DNA of 16,839 nt from an uncultured Eubacteriales bacterium (GCA_934467435.1 CAKSLR010000022.1:1-16839); one strand, 5' to 3'. Shown: positions 1-7,378, numbered from the stretch's first letter. The notes: generated from the letters alone by a model not told the origin. Program-made: numbers and translations.

Positions 1-153
1 GTCGGGATGGATCGGATTCTGTCACCAAAAATGCGTGAAAGAGTTGACAATCGGAAAGAAAAAACACGGATTTGGACGAAGTAATCCAGGGGGCAGAAGA
101 AAAGTTGTGCATTCTGACCAAAAAAACAATGGTTTCTTTGTGAAAAAAAACAC
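1..153. other. Upstream flank, no assignable gene
   Basis: No gene can be assigned. One forward frame is open from the window edge to a TAA at 82-84 (27 codons) and could be the end of an upstream gene. A second forward frame is open to 161, so the reading is ambiguous. The stretch from 119 is A/T-rich and holds an imperfect inverted repeat (119-126 against 133-140, one mismatch) that runs into the promoter of the first large secreted gene. Confidence 0.3.
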
Positions 154-182
154 TTGCTACTAAGCGCGAAGGATGATATAAT
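154..182 (+). promoter_or_regulatory. Sigma-A promoter of first secreted-protein operon
   Basis: A -35 box TTGCTA (154-159) and a perfect -10 box TATAAT (177-182) are separated by 17 bp. The expected start of transcription near 189 lies downstream of the alternative TTG codon at 154, so translation must begin at the ATG at 235. Just upstream is TTTGTGAAAAAA, which recurs with the same spacing before the -35 box of the second module. Confidence 0.8.
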
Positions 183-234
183 GGTCACAAAGCGAGGTTT
201 TCTCGCCAAAACAGATCTTGAAAGGAAAATACAC

Positions 235-3200
235 ATGAAAAAACGTATCGTTTCTCTCCTTGTTTTGGTGTGTATGCTCTTTGCCTCGGTTCCGGCACTG
301 GTTCTTCCCGTGTTGGCAGAAGGAGAGGCAGCGGCATCGACCGTCACCAAACTGGAGCCGCGTGCCGGCGGGCAGAACGCTCCGACCGAAGAACTGCGGG
401 ATGGAAAACTGTATCTGGCATGGCAGGGCGGTTGGCGCTTTGTCAGCCACTCGGCAACCAACTGGCTCGATGAGCGCGAGCTCAATATGGTTATGGGCAA
501 CGGTGGTCCGAGCACCGCGTTCACCCATTTGTTCAAAGACTATACCGGTACCGACAACCTGATGGAAAGCTGGGTCGGTGACGCACAGGGCACAGGGCTT
601 TGGGCCGAATCTGCCTTCTTCGGTTACTACAACCAGCAGGATCGCGACGCTAACTGGGGGCCCACGATGGCTGCCATCCCCAGTCTGGAAAGAACGGCAG
701 GCTATCAGTACACCGCTGAGAAGGGCGGCAAGGTCAACATTACGGTGAATTTCCTGCGGTATCTCCGTACGACCGACCCCGGCGTGATTAACGGCGCTAA
801 GATTGCGGTCTTTGTTGCCGGCAAGATGGTTTGGCCGCAGGTGGGCGACTATTATGCCGATGCCTCCAAGTGGGCAAAGGTCTCTGATCTCGGCGGGGAA
901 GACACCGGCAACAACATCTTCCTTGTAGATAAGGCGATTGCCACGCTGACCGATATTACCGTACGGAAAGCGGATAAGGTGGAAGTTCTCGTTCGCGTTG
1001 ACGAGACCGATGATAACCCGAAGTGGCACTGCCGCTCGGTTGCGGTGGACACGACTGTGGAATATGTCCCCGCAGAGCCGATCGTCTCCAAACTCGAGCC
1101 GCGCGTGGACGGCAAGAATGCCCCCGCGGAAGAGGTTCGTGACGGCAAACTGTATGTGAAACTGGGCGATGGTTGGAAGTTTACCAGCCATTCGAACACC
1201 AACTGGCTGGATGAAGCGGAACTTAATTTGGTCATGGGCAATAGCGGTCCTTCGTCCGCTTTCACCGATCTGCTGAAAAACTATCCCGAAGGATCCAAAA
1301 CAGAAGAAAGCTGGATTGGCTCTACCGATAGTACCGGTCTTTGGGCTGATTCTGCCTTCATGAGTTACCGTGCGTTTACGGATAACGGCGGCAACTGGGG
1401 TCCGACCCTCGCTGCCATTCCCAGCACGTCCCGCACTGCCGGCTATCAGTACAACACCCCGACCGGCGGTACCGTCAATATCCTGGTCGATAATCTCCGC
1501 TATGTCCGCAACGTAAAAGACGGTGTCATCAACCAAGCGCTGATCGGCGTCTTTGTCGGCGGCAAAATGGTCTGGCCGCAGCAGGGCGATTATTATTCCG
1601 ATGCTTCCAAATGGGCAAAGGTTTCCGACTTTGCGTATGAGGACGAGGGGACCGGTATTTTCCACGGAACCGAAACCATTGCCTCCGTCACCGGTGTTTC
1701 CGTACGGAAAGGCGAGAAAGTAGAAGTACTCGTGCGTTGCGGTGCCGGTTCGATGTGGGAGTGCCGTTCGGTTGCGGTGGATACCACGGTCACCTTTACC
1801 GAACAGGTCGAAGCCACCCGTTACTTCTTCGTGAAGGAAAACGGCATCACCATCACCTCCTTCGGTCTGAATGACGAGACCGAGATCAAGTTGCCCGAAT
1901 ATGAAGGCACGTCGGTTCTTCTTGGCTACGATACGAATGGCGACGGCGTTGCCGATGCCAAACCCGGTGATACTTATAAACTCCCCGAAGGCGAGGAGGA
2001 TGTGACCATCTACGCCATTACGGCCGGCAGAAGCGAATTTAGCGCCAACCGCCCCGTGTGGGATGATGTTTCTTCTTCTATCAAGTTCCGTGGCGGCTGG
2101 ACTGTCGGCATTCTGGAACTTGCCGATGGCACGTTCAATCCCTTCGCGGTGATTGACAGTTACAATATCGCATCGGTCAGCGGTCAGGTCTGGGGTGGTA
2201 CCGGTGGCGGTCTCTATCTCGGTAGCGGCTTGATGGCAGTTTCCGGCTGTATGGCGGATGAGTTGCGCGCCAACTCGATTCGCTACTCGGTACAGTACAA
2301 TGCGAAACTCTCCATCGACTTTACCGACCTGCGCCCGCAGCGGCAGGAGCCGCAAGGCGCCGGACCGAACGCCATGGAAATTGCCATCTACGTTGGTGGC
2401 AAGAAGGTATGGCCGGCAAATGACGACTGGTATGTTCTTTCGGATAATCAGAATTGGGAAGACACCGGGACCCGCTCGTATGATGCGCTGACGCCTCTGC
2501 GCGAAGCCGGCATCTTCCCGATGGAAGTTACGGCAAACGCCGGTGATATGGTAGAAATCCGCAGCCGCCAGCACGATGTCAACTGCTGGATGTTCTGGAT
2601 TGCACCGACCGTTACTTATACCGAACTGATTGAAACTCCCGTGGTTTCCGCTACCTCGGTGTCCTTCGGTAAGGATCTTGGGCTGAATGCGTTCGTCAAT
2701 ATTCTCGGCGCCCGTGAGGGTGTGCTTCCGGGTCTTGAATACTGGACCGCAGAACCGACCGCAGAGCAGCTTGCTGCCGGCGGCACGAAGATGACGCTGG
2801 TAGAAAACGCCGCCGAAGGTGCGAAGTTCACCTACCGTGGCTTTGCTGCAAAACAGATGACCGATAAGATTTGGGTGCGCCCGTACTCCGTAATGGAGGG
2901 TGAGGAACCCGTTTACGGTCAGGTGGTTGCCATCAGCATTGCCGACTATGCCAAGAACGCCTTTGGCCGGTCCGATGCGCTGGATAAGGTAATCGCTGCC
3001 ATGGTCAACTACGGTTCCAATGCGCAGAGCTACTTTAACTACAACCGCGAAAACATGGCAAACAGCTTCCTGCCCGATGCCATGAAGGTGGTCAGCATTG
3101 ATGATATCGATCTGAACAACGTCTATGCCCAGAGCGGCACGGACAATAAGATCAACAGCGTCAGCATGATTCTCGGCGATCGCCTCGGCTACAAGTTCAT

Positions 3201-3516
3201 CACCGATAAGGTAGATGGCGCGACCTCTTATGTACTGGAGTATGCGGACAACGCAGACTTCACGAACGCAAAGACGATCGATATGGTAGCGACCGAGGAT
3301 GGCGAGGATTATAAGGCGATTGTAACGATCGATATGACCGATGCCAGCCGTGCGTTCTACTTCCGCGTGAAGGTAGACGGCACCGCCGGCGCAACCCTCA
3401 CCTATAACTTTGATTCCTACTATGTCCGTATGGAGAGCGAGTCCGGCGAAGGGCTTTACTATCTGATGATGTCCATCATCGCCTTCAACCGTGCCGCATC
3501 GGCATACGAAGCATAA
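235..3516 (+). CDS. Large secreted three-module protein (copy A)
   Basis: The product is 1,093 residues and of unknown function. The ATG at 235 is chosen because AAAGG sits about 10 bases upstream, a classic signal peptide follows (KKR, a hydrophobic core of about 20 residues, then VLAEG), and upstream starts precede the transcript. After the signal come two closely similar repeats (about 36-281 and 283-522), each containing KLEPR, TNWLDE and GKMVWP (196-201 and 443-448). A linker (about 527-598) carries a DTNGDGVAD loop at 566-574, resembling a calcium-binding loop. A third, more divergent module (about 599-800) has GKKVWP at 722-727. The C-terminal region (803-1093) contains AAKQMTD, an NYGSNAQSYFNYN helix and TIDMVATEDG. 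No LPXTG, SLH, dockerin pair or enzyme motif is seen. The glycine/tryptophan/tyrosine-rich beta character would fit a binding or surface-structural role, which is inference. The small peptide gene follows 20 bp downstream. Confidence 0.85.
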   Translation: MKKRIVSLLVLVCMLFASVPALVLPVLAEGEAAASTVTKLEPRAGGQNAPTEELRDGKLYLAWQGGWRFVSHSATNWLDERELNMVMGNGGPSTAFTHLFKDYTGTDNLMESWVGDAQGTGLWAESAFFGYYNQQDRDANWGPTMAAIPSLERTAGYQYTAEKGGKVNITVNFLRYLRTTDPGVINGAKIAVFVAGKMVWPQVGDYYADASKWAKVSDLGGEDTGNNIFLVDKAIATLTDITVRKADKVEVLVRVDETDDNPKWHCRSVAVDTTVEYVPAEPIVSKLEPRVDGKNAPAEEVRDGKLYVKLGDGWKFTSHSNTNWLDEAELNLVMGNSGPSSAFTDLLKNYPEGSKTEESWIGSTDSTGLWADSAFMSYRAFTDNGGNWGPTLAAIPSTSRTAGYQYNTPTGGTVNILVDNLRYVRNVKDGVINQALIGVFVGGKMVWPQQGDYYSDASKWAKVSDFAYEDEGTGIFHGTETIASVTGVSVRKGEKVEVLVRCGAGSMWECRSVAVDTTVTFTEQVEATRYFFVKENGITITSFGLNDETEIKLPEYEGTSVLLGYDTNGDGVADAKPGDTYKLPEGEEDVTIYAITAGRSEFSANRPVWDDVSSSIKFRGGWTVGILELADGTFNPFAVIDSYNIASVSGQVWGGTGGGLYLGSGLMAVSGCMADELRANSIRYSVQYNAKLSIDFTDLRPQRQEPQGAGPNAMEIAIYVGGKKVWPANDDWYVLSDNQNWEDTGTRSYDALTPLREAGIFPMEVTANAGDMVEIRSRQHDVNCWMFWIAPTVTYTELIETPVVSATSVSFGKDLGLNAFVNILGAREGVLPGLEYWTAEPTAEQLAAGGTKMTLVENAAEGAKFTYRGFAAKQMTDKIWVRPYSVMEGEEPVYGQVVAISIADYAKNAFGRSDALDKVIAAMVNYGSNAQSYFNYNRENMANSFLPDAMKVVSIDDIDLNNVYAQSGTDNKINSVSMILGDRLGYKFITDKVDGATSYVLEYADNADFTNAKTIDMVATEDGEDYKAIVTIDMTDASRAFYFRVKVDGTAGATLTYNFDSYYVRMESESGEGLYYLMMSIIAFNRAASAYEA

Positions 3517-3522
3517 GTTCGG

Positions 3523-3529
3523 AAGGAGG
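3523..3529 (+). promoter_or_regulatory. Strong ribosome binding site of peptide A
   Basis: AAGGAGG lies 7 bases before the ATG at 3537. It is much closer to the ideal than the site in front of the second peptide (a G-run at 7229-7233), and it fixes the start of this very short gene. Confidence 0.75.
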
Positions 3530-3536
3530 AAAATAC

Positions 3537-3674
3537 ATGAAGCAATACAATGCTCCCGCATGGGAACTGAAACTCCTTGCCATGGATGTTCTGATGGCTT
3601 CGGATGAAAACGAGACCGACAAGGACTACGTGGATAACGAAAATCTGACCGTTGACAACATCGCGGATATCTGA
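3537..3674 (+). CDS. 45-residue acidic peptide (copy A)
   Basis: This short gene encodes 45 residues starting MKQYNAPAWELKLL and ending in IADI. It is supported by a strong ribosome binding site, its place between a secreted-protein gene and a perfect terminator, and a second copy 33/45 identical at 7241-7378. There is no signal peptide or membrane segment. The N-terminal third mixes aromatic, basic and hydrophobic residues (Y4, P7, W9), and the C-terminal two thirds is strongly acidic. The block DVLMASDENETD (residues 17-28) is identical in both copies. It has no Cys, and no modification enzyme is adjacent. It broadly resembles short uncharacterised Clostridia peptides of the type MKKYxxPxxE...D-V-x-x-x-S, but that is from memory and untested. 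Function unknown; it is presumably co-translated with the secreted protein. Confidence 0.8.
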   Translation: MKQYNAPAWELKLLAMDVLMASDENETDKDYVDNENLTVDNIADI

Positions 3675-3685
3675 TGTGCGATGGG

Positions 3686-3718
3686 AAAGGGGAACGCCGC
3701 AAGGCGTTCCCCTTTTTT
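3686..3718 (+). terminator. Intrinsic terminator of module A
   Basis: A perfect 10-bp GC-rich stem (3689-3698 with 3703-3712) closes on a GCAA tetraloop and is followed by six T residues (3713-3718). It lies 14 bases after the stop of the 45-residue peptide and ends the first module's transcript. Confidence 0.92.
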
Positions 3719-3885
3719 CTTTGGGTCAAGTGCCGAACCCCCGGTGGTGAGCCGCCTCCGGCACGGCGGAAAAGCCTGAGCAAAACCGCTACTATGGACA
3801 ATCCATACGGTGAAAATCATCGTTTTTTTCTTTTTGTTGTGCAAAATTAACAAAAAGCAGAAATACCTTTTGTGAAAAAAGCGAA
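3719..3885. other. Intergenic spacer between the two modules
   Basis: No gene is seen. Positions 3730-3764 can fold into a stem (GTGCCG with CGGCAC, and an inner GGTGG with CCGCC). Positions 3830-3838 and 3849-3857 form a perfect 9-bp A/T-rich inverted repeat with a 10-base gap, about 30 bp before the -35 box of the second module. A TTTTGTGAAAAAA element (3868-3880) matches the one in front of the first promoter. Confidence 0.5.
3830..3857. repeat. A/T-rich perfect inverted repeat upstream of module B
   Basis: CTTTTTGTT (3830-3838) and AACAAAAAG (3849-3857) are exact reverse complements with a 10-base gap. It lies after the previous terminator and before the next promoter, so a protein-binding site or a curved-DNA element is possible. 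It has no GC stem, so it is unlikely to be a terminator. Confidence 0.5.
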
Positions 3886-3914
3886 TTGTATTTTTGTTCA
3901 CACTATGATAAAAT
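3886..3914 (+). promoter_or_regulatory. Sigma-A promoter of second secreted-protein operon
   Basis: TTGTAT (-35, 3886-3891) and TAAAAT (-10, 3909-3914) are 17 bp apart. The predicted transcript starts near 3921, which excludes the GTG at 3872 as the gene start. The GTGAAAAAA tract begins 14 bases before the -35 box, exactly as in the first module. Confidence 0.7.
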
Positions 3915-3970
3915 ATGGCCAGAAAGGCGGAGAAAGTGACCGCTTTCATTTGATAGAAAGAGGAATTTGT

Positions 3971-6900
3971 ATGAAGAAACGTGCATTGTCTTTGTTTCTC
4001 GCGTGTTGCATGCTCGTCCTGATGGTACCGGCGCTCATTCTGCCGGCATACGGTGACGGTGTGCTGTACACGACGAAATTTGAAGCCAAGAAGGACGGCA
4101 GCAATGCCCCCACCGCATCGCTTGTGGATGGGGTATTGATGGCGGATTTTAAGGGAAACTGGTCGCTTGTCAAGCATGAAGCCGGTGACTGGAATGTCTC
4201 CGCTCCCATGAATGCGATTGCTGCTACCGCCGGTCCACTGAGCGCCGTAGACAATGACTGCTGGTTCTCGGACGGCAAGGCAATCCGCCTGTGGGATGAG
4301 GTTTCCGGTACCGGCGTCATCGGTTATTACTATGGCGGCGTCACCCGTCAGAACGACTGGGGCGCATCCTATTCCATCTGCCCCGGTCCGCAGGAGGCGG
4401 TTGGTTACCAGTACCTTGCAGAGCGCAAGGGTACCATTACCATTACGCTGGATTCTCTGCAGTACATCCTGAAGCCCGAAGATAATAATAACGATCAGGC
4501 GAATACCGCCATCATGGGTATTTTTGTTGACGGGAAGATGGTTTGGCCGAACGTGGGCGACAACTACGGCGCCCCCGAGAAGTGGGATGCAGTTGCCTCT
4601 CACACCGAAGGCACGATGAACGGCAGAATTCTGGAAACGACCGGCGAATTTGCCAAGGTTGAGAATGTGGTCGTGCAGAAAGGTTCTAAGATTGAGTTCC
4701 TTGTCCGTACCACGACAAAGCTTTGGCACGGTCGCGGCGTGGCTGCCAACATGACGGTGGATTACACCTCCAACTATACTTCCGAAGTGACGTTCTCTTC
4801 TTCTTATGTGACGGACGGCGCTGCAAAGATTACCTACAATACCGAAGATGATACCGTCAGCTACGGCGGTGACTGGTATACGGGTATTATCGACCCCAAG
4901 TCTACCATTGTCAAGTTTGAAAAGATCATTCCGAACGTCGGTACCCGTCGTGAGACGGATGGTCTTGCGGCAATTACCTCGGCGGCTTATCCGAGCATTG
5001 TGTCGCACCCAACCTGGTCCATCTGGGGCTGGGGGTCGCACCCCGGTGCCGGCGGTATGAACCTGGCTTCCGATAAGAAGGAAATCGGTCCTTCCAACTG
5101 CCGTACCATCGCGACCTACTTCTATGAAGTGAAGCAGGATGGTGAGTATAACATTTATCCCTCGATTGAGGACTTTATTGCCCCCGGGGAAGAGATGGAC
5201 TACAACTTCTGTATCATGGTCAATGAGAAGATGGTCTGGCCGGTTTACGGCGGCTCGTGGTCTTATCAGGCAGATATGATTCAGGGCGGCATCTTTGAAA
5301 ATGACGGTATGTGGTACAACATCACCTCCGAAACAACGCTGGACGAACTGAACAACGCGCTCGCCGGCTTCTTTATCAACGTGAAGAAAGGCGACCGCGT
5401 GGAGTTCTGTGTCCGCGGTGGTAAGAATGCCGAAGCGTATTTTACACCCCAGGCGCCGTACTGGGTAAAACTGTACCCGAAGTTTGATGCCATTGCGCTC
5501 AGTGATACCGAAACGGCACCCCGCGCCGTGAACTTCTATGAACGCGGCGAACTGCTACAGGCAAACTTCCCGGTGGGCGGAAGCACCTATCTGATGCCTG
5601 AATACACCGGCAAGAACGTGTTCTGCGGCTGGGATATCAACGGGGACGGCGTGGCAGATGCCCTTCCGGGTCAGAGTATTACGCTCCCTGCCGGAAATGC
5701 GATTGCCGTTCAGGCGGTTTCGCTTCTGACCACCACCAAGCTGACCAAGAACTGGCCGACCGTATCGGCAGACGGCGAGACGACCTTCAACGGGAACTGG
5801 GTCATCGGTGCTCTGAATGCGGACGGTACGTATGAACCCTTCCGCGTTCTCAATGAGTCGGATATTCTGACGATTTCCGGCTCTCCCTGGGGCGGCACCG
5901 GCGGCGGTCTGTACATGAACGCCGGCAGTTTCGGTAAGATTGCTTTCTCCGGCGCAACGGCAGAAGGCGCGTGGGTATCGAATATCCGTTATACCACAGA
6001 ATACAGCGGTAAAGCAACGCTTGACTTTGATAAATTGATTGCCCGCCGCGAGGTGAATGACGATACGCCCGCCGACTACATCGCCTATAACCTTGCCATC
6101 TATCAGAACGGCAAAAAGATCTGGCCGGCAAGTGGGGACTGGTATGTTTACCGGAGTGAAGAGATCTGCTCTGACCGGGCAAAGGATATCAATATCCTCG
6201 AAAAGGTGCGGACGGAAGCTCCTTTCCCTGCGAACATTACGGTAGCAGCCGGCGATACGATTGAGTTCCGGATTCAGCAGGGGAATGCCAACTCCTGGAT
6301 GTTCTATTCGGAGCCGGTTGTGACCTATACCGAACTTTCCACCTCCGCGGCGATTGTTGCCGACAGCGTGACCGTTGGTAAGAATATCGGTCTGAATTTC
6401 TATGCGCAGGGCATTTCCCTTGCCGAGAATTCCAAGGTCGGTTTAGAGTATTTCACGACCGAACCCGGCGCTGATTTTGCCGGCGGCATCAAGATGGGCG
6501 CAGGTGAAGCCGGCATCGGCGGTACTTACAAGTTCTCCTATACCGGTCTTGCCGCAAAACAGATGGCGGATACCATCTGGGTTCGCCCGTATGTGGAAAC
6601 AGATGGAAATGTGGTTTACGGTGCGGTGACTGCGCATAGCGTGCGTGGGTATGCCGACCGTGCCCTGAAGGGGAATGATGCGGTGCTGAACCGCCTGCTG
6701 GTTGCCCTTCTCAACTACGGCACCAACGCACAGTCGCTTCTTGATTATAACCGTGAGAATCTGGCAAACGCCAACCTTTCTTCCGCAGATAAGCAGGTGC
6801 CGGAACTGGATCCCACCACGTTGGATAATGCATATGCCCAGAGCGGCACGGATGGCAAGATTACCTCGGTTGCTCTGATTCTGGATAACCAGCTCGGTTT

Positions 6901-7225
6901 CAAGTTCCTCACCGCCAAGAAGGACGGCGCAACGAACTATAAGTTGGAGATTGCCGACAACGCATCTTTCACCGGCGCACAGACCATCGATATGGTGGCG
7001 ACCGAAGATGGGGATGAATACAAGGCAATTGCGTATCTCTCGTACGCGGATCTCGGTAAGACCTGGTACGTCCGTGTAACGGTAGACGGCACCGTCGGTG
7101 CTACCCTCACCTACAACGTGGATGCTTACATGGTACGTATGCTGGATGAGGCGACCGATGGGCTCTACTACCTGATGTGCGCACTCGACCAGTTGAAACT
7201 GGCGGTTGCCGCGTATCTTGCTTAA
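3971..7225 (+). CDS. Large secreted three-module protein (copy B)
   Basis: This 1,084-residue protein is a paralogue of the one encoded at 235-3516 with the same layout. The ATG at 3971 is preceded by AAAGAGGA and begins a signal peptide (MKKRALSLFLACCMLVLMVP, then PAYGDG). Three beta-rich modules carry GKMVWP (188-193), EKMVWP (419-424) and GKKIWP (714-719). The linker has DINGDGVAD at 555-563, and the C-terminal region (about 793-1084) has AAKQMAD, NYGTNAQSLLDYN and TIDMVATEDG. Unlike copy A, modules 1 and 2 are not close duplicates: module 2 has a WSIWGWGSHPGAGG stretch with no counterpart in A. The third module and the C-terminal region are the parts most like copy A. No enzyme motif or wall anchor is visible. 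Function unknown; surface binding or structure is a guess. The 45-residue peptide gene follows 15 bp downstream. Confidence 0.85.
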   Translation: MKKRALSLFLACCMLVLMVPALILPAYGDGVLYTTKFEAKKDGSNAPTASLVDGVLMADFKGNWSLVKHEAGDWNVSAPMNAIAATAGPLSAVDNDCWFSDGKAIRLWDEVSGTGVIGYYYGGVTRQNDWGASYSICPGPQEAVGYQYLAERKGTITITLDSLQYILKPEDNNNDQANTAIMGIFVDGKMVWPNVGDNYGAPEKWDAVASHTEGTMNGRILETTGEFAKVENVVVQKGSKIEFLVRTTTKLWHGRGVAANMTVDYTSNYTSEVTFSSSYVTDGAAKITYNTEDDTVSYGGDWYTGIIDPKSTIVKFEKIIPNVGTRRETDGLAAITSAAYPSIVSHPTWSIWGWGSHPGAGGMNLASDKKEIGPSNCRTIATYFYEVKQDGEYNIYPSIEDFIAPGEEMDYNFCIMVNEKMVWPVYGGSWSYQADMIQGGIFENDGMWYNITSETTLDELNNALAGFFINVKKGDRVEFCVRGGKNAEAYFTPQAPYWVKLYPKFDAIALSDTETAPRAVNFYERGELLQANFPVGGSTYLMPEYTGKNVFCGWDINGDGVADALPGQSITLPAGNAIAVQAVSLLTTTKLTKNWPTVSADGETTFNGNWVIGALNADGTYEPFRVLNESDILTISGSPWGGTGGGLYMNAGSFGKIAFSGATAEGAWVSNIRYTTEYSGKATLDFDKLIARREVNDDTPADYIAYNLAIYQNGKKIWPASGDWYVYRSEEICSDRAKDINILEKVRTEAPFPANITVAAGDTIEFRIQQGNANSWMFYSEPVVTYTELSTSAAIVADSVTVGKNIGLNFYAQGISLAENSKVGLEYFTTEPGADFAGGIKMGAGEAGIGGTYKFSYTGLAAKQMADTIWVRPYVETDGNVVYGAVTAHSVRGYADRALKGNDAVLNRLLVALLNYGTNAQSLLDYNRENLANANLSSADKQVPELDPTTLDNAYAQSGTDGKITSVALILDNQLGFKFLTAKKDGATNYKLEIADNASFTGAQTIDMVATEDGDEYKAIAYLSYADLGKTWYVRVTVDGTVGATLTYNVDAYMVRMLDEATDGLYYLMCALDQLKLAVAAYLA

Positions 7226-7240
7226 CACGGGGGAAACGGT

Positions 7241-7378
7241 ATGAAAAAATACGAAGTACCGGCGTGGGAGTTGCGGCTTCTTTCTTCCGATGTTCTGATG
7301 GCATCGGATGAAAACGAAACCGACCGCGACTATGTCGATGGCGAGAATCTCGTCGTGGACGATATCCATAACATCTGA
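7241..7378 (+). CDS. 45-residue acidic peptide (copy B)
   Basis: It encodes 45 residues starting MKKYEVPAWELRLL and ending in IHNI, the same length as the peptide at 3537-3674 and 33/45 identical. Conserved are Y4, PAWEL, DVLMASDENETD, DYVD, ENL and the final Ile. Within the 36 bases coding the central block the copies differ at only two bases, both silent, which argues for selection on the peptide or a recent duplication. The ribosome site is a weaker G-run (7229-7233), so yield may be lower. No signal peptide, Cys or membrane segment is seen. The stop codon abuts a hairpin. Function unknown; the constant pairing with the secreted protein suggests a shared role or export link, which is inference. 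Confidence 0.8.
   Translation: MKKYEVPAWELRLLSSDVLMASDENETDRDYVDGENLVVDDIHNI

Noticed and set aside
43..72. Extra promoter from TTGACA at 44-49
   Set aside because: No acceptable -10 box lies at 16-18 bp; the sequence there is CGGATT.
154..234. Upstream TTG start for the first secreted protein
   Set aside because: It is the first base of the -35 box, before the transcript begins; the signal peptide starts at 235.
1927..1953. Dockerin domain in the secreted proteins
   Set aside because: There is only one calcium-type loop, with no second repeat, no helix after the loop, and it lies mid-protein; a single loop does not make a dockerin.
160..3801. Very long minus-strand open frame opposite the first secreted gene
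   Set aside because: It is the antisense shadow of a codon-biased gene. Its product has no domain, signal or ribosome site, and it crosses the perfect terminator at 3686-3718 and the peptide gene.
3872..3970. Upstream GTG start for the second secreted protein
   Set aside because: It precedes the promoter boxes; the ATG at 3971 has a ribosome site and begins the signal peptide.
3537..7378. RiPP (modified peptide) cluster
   Set aside because: No modification enzyme, transporter or Cys/Ser-rich core is nearby; the radical-SAM-like DUF512 protein belongs to a housekeeping operon. Kept only as one possible reading of the peptides.
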